Positions 44,095 to 54,929 are shown, counted from the first letter of the stretch. The stretch: 64,000 nt of DNA from Ampelocalamus luodianensis (GCA_036346255.1 CM070628.1:12849840-12913839), one strand, 5' to 3'. Notes: generated by a model from the letters alone, not told the origin. Translations and numbers: made by a program.

Positions 44095-44212
44095 TCATGA
44101 TATGAATTTATCATCCTTATCGGACCTATCATTAATTTTGGAGAAGTCTTGCGCAAGCCAGTGGTGCTGCACTTCCAAGCTTTCATCACTCTCCACATCC
44201 CAAGATAAGCTG
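44095..44212 (-). pseudogene. Possible terminal exon of an unrecognised gene
   Basis: On the minus strand, after a GCATCAG acceptor-like site near 44212, an open frame reads LSWDVESDESLEVQHHWLAQ and then DFSKINDRSDKDDKFIS before TGA. The composition is coding-like. I do not recognise it, and no partner exons are clear. It could be a captured exon or the end of a decayed gene. Confidence 0.25.
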
Positions 44213-45440
44213 ATGCATGTTTTTTTTTAAGAAAAAGAGAGACCACTACCATCAGTATCAGGTATTGATTTTTTTTTTTGAGGTTATGACTGTTGTAAAA
44301 TTAGCAGTTTTAGCAAATATTTAGAAATAATTTCAATAACAATTGTCATAATTAAAGCATATTTCCAGAGACATATAAATGACATATAAACATGTAATCT
44401 TTTCATGTCAATTAAATAGGATAATATGCTCAAAAGATAGAACTTGAGAACAAATAAAATCAACATAATGCTCATATTGAGTTCATTGTTTATTGTTCTC
44501 AGATGTCGGGCTGCTCGAGATGAGATCTTGGCCTTCTCGCCACTTAAGTAAAATAGGCCACTTAGGTAAAATTTGATCACAAATTAAATATAGCAATTAA
44601 TCTAAAATAAATTAGGCCTTGAGCTCAAATAAAATCTTGCTGATCTAATAATTCACTTAATGCAAATCATCAATTCATATTTCACTAACAATTGGCAATT
44701 GAACCAAATGCAAATCATCAATTCATATTTCACTAACAATTGGCAATTGAACCAACTACACAATATTTAAATTGACAAGAATATAACCGTGACAGAAAAA
44801 TGATTCTCAGTGAAAGACAGAGACCGAATGAACCACAATGAAGGTAGTAACCGAAAGTATCACAGTAAATAGAAGGTATTTACCGAATGAGACACATGCA
44901 CAGGACAATAGAAACAACAAGTAATCTACAAGCTCAAGTCCCATTTTTATCCAGTTGTTGTATTTAAATTCAATTTGACATCAAATCTTCATCGAGCATT
45001 AACCGATCCCATAATCATCACTTAGCAAAGTCTCCCAGTATTAGACAAAAATACATAATGTAATTCAACTAGTACGGGGCACTTAGCAAAGTAATGCAAC
45101 ACTGAAAATAGAAAACTCACGATGTGGATGACACTCGAAGCCACCGAGTAGAACCAGGCAAGGCACGTCGAATGCATTATCTCAGAAAACTAATCGCCTA
45201 GTTGTACCTCGAAGAACGGATGAGGTTGTCGGAGATATAATACCAATTCACAAAACCAAGACACACCAGTTTGCGAAGTCAAGGTACAGAGAATTGCCAC
45301 ACAATAACCAATCAAAGATGCACCAGCCGAATACATCCAAATAGCTAGATTACCAAAACCGAAGCCGCCTTCTCTCCCGGATCAGGAACCAAACCGGTCC
45401 AAGACGAAGAATCCCTCAAATCAACTCACAGCAAGCTCAA
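44213..45440. other. Intergenic DNA with a perfect short tandem duplication
   Basis: AT-rich DNA without a supported gene. It contains a perfect 48-bp duplication (see 44659-44754). On the minus strand, 45120-45440 reads like a 5' leader or intron, but no gene can be assembled. Confidence 0.4.
44659..44754. repeat. Perfect tandem duplication, 2 x 48 bp
   Basis: The unit starting AATGCAAATCATCAATTCAT and ending TTGAACCA occurs twice back to back without a mismatch, implying a recent duplication. Confidence 0.95.
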
Positions 45441-45770
45441 ATGAGATGGTGCAAGGTGACAGACATAGATGCGCGAGGTGGGAAAACCAGCACCTCACCG
45501 CCAACGGCACCGTGATCAAGCATGGCGGCGCAGCGGCTCACTCGCCCCAAGAGCCAAAACCAAATCGGGAGAGGAAGAAAAATTGGAGAGCTCTGTGTAC
45601 CAGTTGGGTGGAGAAGAGGAGGAGGAGGCCACGACGCTGCCAATGGCTGGCGCGAGATCCGCCTGAGCCGTGCGTTCACCCATGCCTGCGCCGCCACCAG
45701 AGAAGGGGAAAACCCCATCCGTGCGCGCTGTGGCCAACCCTTATCTCCTCAATTCTCCCAATGACAGGTG
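45441..45770. other. GC-rich block, possible 5' exon of a lost gene
   Basis: Compositionally unlike its AT-rich surroundings. Frames are open on both strands, but none matches a known protein. Minus-strand reading (from ATG near 45677) is the most gene-like, with a leader-like region downstream. Support is weak. Confidence 0.2.
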
Positions 45771-47159
45771 GGTCTGCCATTTTCTTCTCTAATTGAGAAA
45801 TTATAAAAATGGCCATCAAATTACAACAATGACAACCCACCGTGGATTCGGTCTTTTAAGTGCCATTGCAAATATATTAGTGCAGAATGTCCATTGGTGT
45901 GTTAATAAGGTAAAACAGGAGGATATGCTATTTATAGCTCAACATTGTTAGGTAAAAAAAAATCTTACATGTGTTAATCATGCTGAGACCTAGCCAATTG
46001 ATGGGGACTTCTTTCGGTCTTTAGCAAGTGTGCCGTAAAAAAGCATTTAGTCAACTGGTAAGACTGGCATATTGCTGAGTTAAAAGAGGATGATCTGCTT
46101 TTTTTCTTCTCAGCATAATTCGATAAGCAATGTTTTCATGCTATCAGGCATAATTGGCCTCCTCCAAAAAACCTATTAGTCTTACTTAGCAGGTAGTGCT
46201 CATTAAAAGATTTGGTTGCCTTGGATCTGCCCCTTGCTGCTAGTAAGAATGTCAATACGAAGACAGGCACAAGAATTGCAAATCGAATAAAAAAATGATC
46301 ATAGAAAGAAATTACGGGGATATATAATCTGCTGTCGTACAAGAATTACAAGCATTTGAAACGAGTTTTGTCAATCGGCCCATAAAAGAATATTTCTAGG
46401 CAGAAGAAGGTAAATAGGGAACAGGAATGAATTTTCATATCCTTATTTCTGTTGAAATGACTTTGCCTTCTTTTCAATGTTTGCCAGGAGTTACTAAAAT
46501 CCAGCTTTATAAATAATAAGGATTGGGTCGGTTGAACTGGGGAAATCACCGACTTCACTGCATTTCACTTACCTCTGTCATGTAGAAAGCAGTGTTTCAA
46601 CCTTTTTAGAATGTCTTTTTTTAACACCACTTGCTATGCGTTTCAGAGTTTTCGTTAATATCTTCATTTTTTTAATGGATTGAGATGGGGAGAAAAAACA
46701 CCGAATCTTATCAGAGATTGTTTGTGAACATTTGGATCCTCAGGGTCACTTCAGTGTCCATGTAGCAATCTGTGGGTTTCTCCTTGCTTCCTTGCTTTGG
46801 TTTCTGAACGATGAGGGATCACATGGAGAAATAGGCTCAACTCAATTGCTTCCAGAAGCCACTAAAAGCTTACGAGGGTACAGCTTCTGCTTTCCTCTTA
46901 TTTGCAACCATACAGAAACATGTAGCCAATGTTCAGCTGAATAACACTAATGATTATTTATTACTGACGTTTTCTTCAACAATAGTTTATCCGGATGGTG
47001 TCTCCTTGCGCCGTTGCGCGTGGTGGCGCCGCGCACTCGAATTTGGTTTGATATATGCCACTTGAAAACACTTCAGATTTGGAGAATGCTACCCAGAATC
47101 ACAAAATTTGTAAAATACCACTCAGAATCTGACTTGCATTGCTATATGCCATTTTCTTT
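45771..47159. other. AT-rich intergenic DNA, nothing recognised
   Basis: No gene or repeat could be supported. The last 120 bp (about 47040-47159) has phrases such as AGAATGCTACCCAGAATCAC and AATACCACTCAGAATCTGAC, the style of plant MULE terminal sequence, next to the inverted-repeat element. Confidence 0.4.
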
Positions 47160-47485
47160 TGATTTTTTTTATTTAATCTTTTTTTATTAATATTTTAAAG
47201 TTAATCCATCGCGAACTTTATTTCTAAATCTGACCCATTTGGTCACACCACCATCCGTGCCGTGGCCAAAGCGTATTGTCACGCCACCATGAGCGGCGTG
47301 ACAAAACATGCCACGCAAGCCCTCGGCCGCGCACCGTGCCAGCGTGGAGGGCTTGCGTGACATCCGTCACGCCATAGTACATGGCGTGACAACGTGGGAT
47401 TGTCACGCCATTAGATTTGGCATGACAGTGACGACTTATACTTCTTCGTTTTTTCTTATCTCTCACGCACAGCACATATACATAA
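47160..47485. repeat. Left inverted-repeat arm with nested palindromes
   Basis: Contains, in order, ACTTTATTTCTAAATCTGAC, GTGGCCAAAGCGTA, GTCACGCC/GGCGTGAC pairs, GCAAGCCCTC paired with GAGGGCTTGC, and GTCACGCCAT paired with ATGGCGTGAC (both 10-bp perfect stems). The arm is therefore itself a ladder of hairpins. Confidence 0.8.
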
Positions 47486-48669
47486 CACCATGTACATGTA
47501 ACATTTAAGAATCTATAACTTAAAAATAGAGAATGTATCTGTGAACCAAAGATAACACCGTCATTTTAACTGAAAGTAAATACCTATATGAACCGATAAT
47601 TTTTTTTGTGAAAGTATGGACATATGGTAGACAGTACTGCTGAGGAAACATGCGTAGAAATCCTACAAGAATAATAGGTGGTGCTAATTAAGAAATAAGG
47701 GCACAGAGGTTTGTAAATTAGGGTTTCCTTTTCTCGGAAATCAGGGTTTCGTCGCAGTTTCAGCGCTGTTTGTAATAATTTCAAAATATAGCAAATGAGT
47801 TTAGAAAAATTACGAAACTTTTTGTGGAGCCTCCCGTCATAGTGTTGTTGCTTCCGTAAATTTTGTATAATTTTATTCGTTTAGAGAAAGGATGGTTATT
47901 AAGAATATCAGACGAGGTATAACCTTGAGGATGTCGTCCAAGCAAACTGTCTGCTGAAACACTTGTTGTCCAAACTATTGGGGTCTCTACTCGATAAAGT
48001 CGTCGAGCGTATATACTGTGACGATCGATGAAGTACTTTATGAAGCTTATAGAGAATATGATTGAAGGGGTTGAGAACGCTCGTTGTGATTATGAAGATG
48101 CCCTAAAACATGGAAGATTCGATGTCGGTGCGAATGGTTCTTTCTTGCAATATAGGCTTGCTTTGATGGCTTAGCGGAGATACGGAACCAGAACTGCATT
48201 AGAGTCCGCGGACAGAAGCATGTTACACGTAGTGACATGGCATGATGGTTCGGCTAATTGCTTTAGTCATCCTCGCTACTACTACGGTACATTACGACAC
48301 AAGCATCCGGACCATATAACTATACATGCCTTTAGGGGATAGTAAAAAACATGCGGGGTCACTACCCGTTTGGCTAATCGGTCCACCGGTAAATACACGT
48401 ACAGCTTTATCCATCTACATCCAACAAAATATTGCAAAGTCAGTACCACATTCCATATGTATGAAATATCGCAATCAACATTGCATATAACAAAAGTTGC
48501 GCAGTTTGAAGGTACAAACTAATGGTTTATAACAGCTTTATTGTAGTTTTGTGATCTATAACTCTCATATTTCTGTAGAAGAGACTAACACTTTATTGAG
48601 ATGTGTTAGGCCATACACAGTGGACGAATAACACCAAGAAACAATGAGATGCAAAAAGATCAAAATCCT
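47486..48669. other. Interior of inverted-repeat element, left part
   Basis: No recognised gene. An open stretch from the ATG at 48029 (MKYFMKLIENMIEGVENARC, then DYEDALKHGRFDVGANGSFL) to a TAG near 48172 looks coding-like but matches nothing I know. Confidence 0.3.
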
Positions 48670-48701
48670 ACACTATCCGAGTCTCTCGTGCTCAGTCACG
48701 C

Positions 48702-48940
48702 TCGAGATCTCGTTCTCGAAACCGCCCAAATCACGTGTTTGGGACCGCTCAGAGCTTGCCTCCGAGTGTGACCTACACTACCCTGGATCCACGTGCCCAG
48801 GTATGCTCGAGTTCCCGTTCTCGAGACCGCCCAAACCACGTGTTTGGGACCGCTCAGGGCTCATTCCTGAGTACGCCCAGGACTTCGCTCCTGGGTACGC
48901 TAGAGCTACACGCTCGGAGTGCCACGAACCACTCGTTCGG
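48702..48940. repeat. Array of about nine 17-20-bp hairpins with 6-bp linkers
   Basis: Successive inverted repeats lie at 48702-48719, 48726-48742, 48749-48765, 48782-48801, 48807-48824, 48831-48847, 48854-48870, 48877-48894, 48901-48918 and 48925-48939. Linkers are mostly GACCGC or GTACGC. Stems are 5-6 bp and differ from unit to unit (for example TCGAGA/TCTCGA, CCAAA/TTTGG, CCAGGA/TCCTGG). The order of three stems (TCGAG, CCAAA, TCAG) occurs twice, so a larger unit of about 105 bp was duplicated. Confidence 0.85.
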
Positions 48941-50440
48941 GAAATCTGATATGCAGAAATGAGATAAGTCATATTTTTTTCGCTTTCAGCCTATATTTGA
49001 TTTCTATAGAGGTTCTTTCTATACAATCCCTCCTATAGTGATTTATTAACCAATAGACCAAAAGATCTTTAAACAAAAAGTAAGATGTGAGAATCATATG
49101 GATAACACAAGGGCATAGTGGTTATTGTACACATGTTATATGTAGTATAATCTCTAAAAATTCCAGTCGGGTCAGAGTTCTTTTTGTGCTCTAGAGGGAC
49201 ACATGACTCATGACATGATAAACCTAGTAGGTGGTCATGACACCTATGTTTTATGTTTTACATTGATTTTCTTATTCAACTTCAAGAGAGATATACCAGT
49301 TTAGAGTAACACATAGGCTTGATTTAGTTTGGATCTACGCCCATTGTCTTACGCTTTGAGAAAAAAAAATATTTCTCATTTGATAGGTGTTACTGTTCTA
49401 GGAAGTAAAGAAAGAAGATGGGAGATGAAGCGATTGATTTAAATGAGCCATCACATGAAAATCAAGGTATGACTGTACTATGAGTGTCATTGTTACAATG
49501 GAATAGCCACATCCTTTTTGTACATCAGGCTCCCTGAAAAAATTAAGAGGAAATTGCACCACGTCCACCCCGTACTGTCCAAAATTTACATATTGCAAAA
49601 TCCCACATGTACATTTAATTTTGATATCTACCACATATACTCCTAGTATTAAGTCCATATTAACACTAGTAGTTTTGTACTTTTAATTGCGTACCGATGG
49701 ATGATAGGCTTAAATAGTGTCCAAGTTCTCACATTAACACACGCTAAGCAGCTCACATTAACACATACTAAGTGCCAAAATTCCTATTCCTAATTTGCAA
49801 TTTTCTAAAGGTAGCAGTAAATAGCAAGTAAAAGAAAAAAAAAGAAAAAAGAAAAGGTATCAAGTGTTAATTTGTACTCATTCAGATGTATAAGGGATAA
49901 TGTTTACATCTGAAGTACAATTGTTAGGTTCTCAAAATTAAAAGAGTGAGAATCTGCAAATCTCTAGAAGTACAGGTTGCTATAGTTTTCAAATTTGGTA
50001 TCAGTTAAATAATGTCAACATACGTATCCGGTTTTCTCTTAAGTTGAACTTAACACTTATCTCCTATTATGAATGACGATTACTTCTATTAGCTTGGTCT
50101 TCGCACTATGTTGTACGTGGTAGAATATATTTCTTCGCAGAGTCTTCGCACAATTTGCTTTGACGGATATATCTTTTTATGGTAGGTAGTGGCTTGAACT
50201 ATGTATTGCTGCAAAAGGATTCTAAGAGCATATGCCGTACCAAAGTTTATTATCCTCCAATACAAGTGTAGGTTGATCTTAATTTTTCCGATCGGTGATC
50301 CTAGTGAGTACTTCATATACTAGCTTGGACCAAAACTATTGGTGAATAAACATTTTTCATGTGTTCGACCATAAGGTCACGAAGCAATATCATACTCTCA
50401 GCATTTCAAATCACAGAGCAAGATGAGGAATCAGGGAGAA
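48941..50440. other. Interior of inverted-repeat element, right part
   Basis: AT-rich. The only gene-like signal is a short exon candidate at 49411-49466. Near 49546-49640 the text GGAAATTGCACCACGTCCAC and CATATTGCAAAATCCCAC resembles MULE ends, but no partner was found. Confidence 0.35.
49411..49466 (+). pseudogene. Possible first exon of a transposon gene (IDLNEP motif)
   Basis: ATGGGAGATGAAGCG opens a short frame MGDEAIDLNEPSHENQ that runs into a GTATGA donor-like site. A DLNEP-type start is seen in some plant FAR1/MULE-derived proteins and in EAR-motif proteins. No downstream exon could be joined to it. Confidence 0.2.
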
Positions 50441-50454
50441 GGGAGGTTATACCT

Positions 50455-50870
50455 CAGTGCGAACCACGGGGAGGAGGATCGGCGCGGGAGCGAGCTAGGT
50501 CACACCGGCGCGGGAGGGGACGGCGCGGGCCGGATGCCGCCGCGGGGAGGAGGACCGGCGCGGGCCGGATGCCGCCGCTGGGGAGGGCGACCGCGCGGGA
50601 GGGGACCACCGCAGGGGACGCCGGCGCGGAGGGGGCGGCGCGGGCCGGATGCCGCCCGCGAGGAGGACGGCCGGCGCGGGAGGGACCACCGCGAGGGACG
50701 ACGCCGCGGGGAGAGGGCGGCTCGGGAGGCCGGCGCGGGAGGGGCCGCGCGGGGAGAGCCGCGGGGAGCGGGAGGGGACGGCGCGGGGGAGCGGGAGGGG
50801 ACGGCGCGGGGGAGAGTCCGGCACGGGGGGCGGCGTCGCGAGGACAGTGGGCGGCGTGCGCTAGGGTTGT
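50455..50870. repeat. GC-rich minisatellite-like block
   Basis: Irregular repeats of about 20-50 bp built on GGCGCGGGCCGGATGCCGCC, GCGGGAGGGGA and GACCACCGC. It ends directly at the right inverted-repeat arm. Long frames are open on both strands only because the sequence is G/C-rich and repetitive; I do not call a protein. Confidence 0.85.
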
Positions 50871-51205
50871 GCTGTGAGTGAGAGATAAGAAAAAACGAAG
50901 AACGGAAGTATAAGTCACCACTGTCACGCCAAACCTAATGGCGTGATAATCCCACCTTGTCACGCCATGTACTATGACGTGACGGATGCCACGCAAGCCC
51001 TCCACGCTGGCACGGCGCGCGGCCGAAGGCTTGCGTGACATGTTTTGTCACGCCGCTCATGGTGGCGTGACAGTACGCTTTGGCCACGCCACAGGTGGTG
51101 GCGTGACCAAAGGGGTCAGATTTGGAAATAAAGTTCGCGAGGGATTAACTTTAAAATATTAATAAAAAGGGATTAAATAATAATAAAAAATTATATTCTT
51201 TTCTT
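50870..51205. repeat. Right inverted-repeat arm
   Basis: Inverted copy of 47160-47485. It carries the same nested GTCACGCC/GGCGTGAC palindromes and ends in TTAACTTTAAAATATTAAT-type AT-rich sequence. Confidence 0.8.
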
Positions 51206-51965
51206 CAATTTCTCATATATTTCTACTATTTTCCCATTTTCATCGCATGAAGTACAGAAATTGCCCTTGCCCTCTTTTTCGGCTGCATCAGATCAAACAA
51301 ACTAGACCAGACCAACTAAGCCGACAAGATCAGAATCAAAACACTCCACCCCAAGCCTGCTCGATCCACAGAAGCGATTCGGCGACGGTGGCCTCCGGGC
51401 TCAGCAACGGCGGCACATCACGGCGGGCTCGAGGACGCGGCTTCAGGGCGGGCCGTTCGCCTAAGCGGAGGGGGAGGCAGCCGCCGACGAGCCGGCAATA
51501 GCAGCTCGGCGGACGGAATTCACGAGTCCTGTTGTTTGATTTGACGCCAGAGCAAAGAGCGGCCTGGTTTGTTGGAAAAAAATTCGATGGGCCGCTCCCA
51601 TTCAGATCAACGGTGATGGGGAGGGTCTCACGATGAGAATCTTCTCTACCAAATTTGCTTTCTGGTTTATTTGCTTTGGAGTGCTTGGGGTGGAAGAAAA
51701 TCTGAGGGGTAGGATCTCGCGCGAGATCATACCTTATCAGTCGTTGATTTTGTTGATGAACAAGAAATCAACGGAGTTGTTGATTTTGTTGATGAAAGAG
51801 GAATCAACGCTTATGTGAAGGGGCTTTACGTGATGCCCTTCCTTAGCAAATTTCCTTCGGCTTGATCCTCCCCTAGCAAATTTTCTTCCACTTGGGGTTG
51901 CGGTGCTTGAGTGACATATATCATATTGCCTTCAAACCCAACATTGTGTGTCATTGTCCCTCTCT
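51206..51965. other. Unassigned DNA right of the inverted-repeat element
   Basis: A GC-rich patch (51360-51510) is followed by AT-rich sequence with a small imperfect duplication around 51735-51800 (TTGTTGATGAAC/AAG...ATCAACG). No gene supported. Confidence 0.4.
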
Positions 51966-52070
51966 TCTCGTGGATGTCTTGTGTCGGCTGCGCCGATTTT
52001 GTGTTTGACCTCAAACCATTAGACTTGGGCAGAGTCCAAACCCCAAGCCCAGGTGCTCTAGCCCAGGGAT
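51966..52070. repeat. Segment shared with the mTERF upstream region
   Basis: Second copy of the block at 11910-12040, in the same orientation. No mTERF coding sequence is found beside it. Confidence 0.65.
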
Positions 52071-53930
52071 ATTTTTTGTTTGAGTAGCCGAGAAATGTTT
52101 GTAATTTGTTTCACAATAAATTTTTATTGCAACACACGCGCAGACACCATACACGACTATGCCCCATACACATTCTGTAATCACCTTAACATGGCATTAC
52201 ACCGGATGATAAAATTTTAAATTATCATAGCTGTTTTGCAGGACAGCAAGGTAATCACAGTGAGACAAATGGTATTAGAAAAAAGATGTTTTCGTGTCAC
52301 ATGGGTAGGCTGCAATGAAGTATGTGGTCCTTTTCTAGAATAAAACATTGTATGTTTTGAGGACTTTAACCTGAGCACTTCTGGAAACATTGTAGGATTT
52401 ACCTATCCAATTTTTATTGTGTTTATGTTCAAGATATGTGCTCAGTTCGGCAAGCCATTGCATGTCTTACCTGACTGTCATGTATCAGAAAGTGATGATC
52501 AACAGATTCTGGGGTGGTCCTGATACCAGATATTGTGAGCTTGCTACATAGTTTTTTACTTGTTATATCCTGGAGCATCAATGAATACTGAAGGCTTGGC
52601 CAACCAACTGATTTGTATAGCTTCAAAATTTCTTTTCCATTTCCTTCTAAGGTTTATCTTATTTCAAAATGTTTGATGAATTACTTCAAAAACTCATAAT
52701 TGTGATTGTGTAGGAAAAATGTTCAGATAATTGCATCATTCGACCAAAAAAAAGTGATTCATTTCAGGCAATCCAGAGCCCAACTGCAAGAAATATGTTG
52801 AGGATCAACTCAGATGGTGTTCAACAACTAATCAAGCGTTATAGCTCCCAATTAACATAGGCGACATATTTGGTGCACATGTCCCAATTTGGTGGACATG
52901 TGCACATAGCCCATCTGACCCCTTGATTCACATATCCACGGCCGAGATCGCTCCCACTCAAACCCACCTCCCACTTAGACGAACATTTGCGAACCCCCCC
53001 CTCGATCGAAATTCTGACTCAAATCGCCCCCGCGGTCTACCCTCCATTCCTCTCGACCGTGCGCGCTAGGGTTTTCGCAGCGCCACGCATTGAGCCCGCC
53101 CCCTACGCCGAGTCCCCTCCCGAGCGTCGCACCACCGCCCTGTGCCGAGTCCCCTCCCGAGCGCCGCGCTGCCACCCTGAGCCGAGTCCCTCCCTAGCGT
53201 CGCGTCGCCCCTGCATACGCTGCGCTCCCATTTTCCGGACACATACCCTTCCTTTCATCTTGTTATATATAAGCCATACACAACATGTGTTGCAGCTTCG
53301 GTGCTTGGAGTCAAAGCTTTGGTAGCAAATTTATAACACTTCCTAATTAGTATCTTGTATATATATTATAAGGAAAATTGATTATTTGCCACTGTAAAGA
53401 TTGTCACTTCGTGACATGCCACAACAAAGATTGCTCTTTGTGATATGTCATCCGATTTATGAAAATAGTTGGAATTTGCTACTATTTTCATATTTTATCA
53501 CTTTTCAATTGTTTTTCCTGAAATTCACATGTGAAATGTCCTCTGTACCCTTCCTCCACCAGCCATGGCTGACCCCACCTTCCTCTCAAGCTCATCCACC
53601 TCGCTTCCTCTGCCACCGCCGATGGAGCCACAACCTCCACGGGCTGCTCTGTGGGCTCATCGTTGTCCTCGATGAGCAGGCGTGGCACGACATGGTGGCC
53701 GACGCGGATGTCTCGGCCTCGGTCGTCACCACCATGGGCACAGCCTGCAACCTCGTGCCCCAGTGCGGCGCACGCGATCCAGGGGAGCCGCTACGATTCC
53801 GAGCTCGCCAGTCGCGTGCACGACTAGGTGGAGAGCGTCCACAGCCACTTGGGTAGGTTAAATTGCACTTGTTGATGAGGTTTGCATGTCCAGGACTAGT
53901 ACAAAAGTTTGTAAAAGAGCTAATGCAATT
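52071..53930. other. Mosaic intergenic DNA with exon-like scraps
   Basis: Two small exon-like pieces. On the minus strand 52478-52626 is open with a CAGGTAAGA donor; on the plus strand, after TTTCAG at 52768, the frame reads NPEPNCKKYVEDQLRWCSTT. A GC-rich, repeat-like patch lies at 53030-53220. Sequence at 53385-53440 (TTTGCCACTG...GTGACATGCCAC) resembles a MULE-like end, followed by a GC-rich segment 53560-53860 that may be a captured gene fragment. None is recognised. Confidence 0.3.
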
Positions 53931-54066
53931 ACTACTAAGGAGGACGATCTGGAAGCATTGATGATGGTGGCTGCCGACGAGGTGCAGCCCTGGCCCTGGC
54001 TGGCGCCGGATAAGAGGAGGGAGAAGGGAGAAGAAGCAAAGAATTTTTTTTAAAAAATAATATTAT

Positions 54067-54929
54067 TGTTGTCAACGAAGCCTCTCGTGTACCATGAAAG
54101 TACGACCAGAGCAAGGTCAGACTAGGAGCTATGTACAAATGCAAAGAGGTCGTGCAGGATGCGGTTAAATTCTGGGCATTGTCGGTGCAGCGCACATTCA
54201 TCGTCGTCAAGTCTACCCCAAGATGCTACGACGTGAAGTGCGGCATAGAGGGATGCCCTTGGCGCGTGCACGCATTTCAGCCCAAGTGAGACATCTACTG
54301 GAAGTGTTCCATAGTGGTCCCTCACACATGCGTCGTCGCTGAGTCAGTGCAGTCCCACCGGAACCTGTCATCAGGCTTCATCGCCAATCTCATGTATGGT
54401 GAGATCGTGGATAACCTAGATTTTGAGCCACGATCCATCATTCGGACCATTGAGGCAAGGTTCCAGTACACTATCAGCTATACAAAGGCTTGGAGGGCAA
54501 AACAGAAGGCATTGGAATCAAGGTTCAGCACGTTCGAGGATTCCTACCACAACCTTCCTGGGCAACTCCGAGTCATACAAGACAGGAATCCCGGCACTCA
54601 TGTCGACATTCAAGACGCCACGCATCCGAAGTGGCCTAATAAGAGGGTACTACAGCGAGCATTCTTCGCCTTTGGTCCATGCATCAATGCATTCCGGCAC
54701 TGCCGTCCAATCTTGTGCATCGATAGCACATTCCTGACTGGGAGGTACAAGGGCCAGATACTGACTGCAATAGCGACGGACGGAAACAATCAAGTTCTTC
54801 CCGTGGCATTCGTTTTCGTCAAAAGCAAAAACACGGATAGCTGGCTGTGGTTCCTGAAGAATGTGAGAATTTCTGTTGTGCAGGACCGTCCCAACGTATG
54901 CCTCATACATGATCGTCACGCAGGCCTGC
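54067..54929 (+). pseudogene. MULE transposase copy 2 (truncated, same family as copy 1)
   Basis: Similarity to copy 1 begins abruptly at about 54067 and runs to 54929, where element D is inserted. It covers the MuDR N-terminal domain (MYKCKEVVQDAVKFW, CPWRVHAFQPK) and the first part of the MULE core: HCRPILCIDSTFLTGRYKGQ with a catalytic-type aspartate, ILTAIATDGNNQVLPVAFVF and NVCLIHDRHAGLL. A TGA near 54290 replaces the CGA found in copy 1; after it the frame is open for over 200 residues. The N-terminal acidic region and start codon are missing. Any continuation lies beyond element D, outside the window. Confidence 0.9.

Larger units (their letters stand above)
47160..51205. mobile_element. 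Putative DNA transposon with about 330-bp terminal inverted repeats
   Basis: The left arm (about 47160-47485) and right arm (about 50870-51205) are inverted copies of each other, about 90 percent identical by eye. The interior of about 3.4 kb has no transposase that I can recognise. Long inverted repeats suggest a MULE-type or foldback element. Exact ends and a TSD were not identified. The interior holds a hairpin array, a possible short first exon (49411-49466) and a GC-rich repeat block. Confidence 0.55.

Noticed and set aside
45441..45770. Gene call on the GC-rich block near 45.6 kb
   Set aside because: Both strands are open, no domain is recognised and no downstream exons can be assembled, so it is listed only as an unassigned block.
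48702..48940. CRISPR-like array
   Set aside because: Regular spacing, but the constant part is only 6 bp and the variable parts are self-complementary. The plant context and structure do not fit CRISPR.
50454..51041. Long open frames on both strands in the GC-rich block
   Set aside because: They are repetitive Arg/Gly/Pro/Ala sequence open on several frames because of composition, with no domain and no splice or start context.
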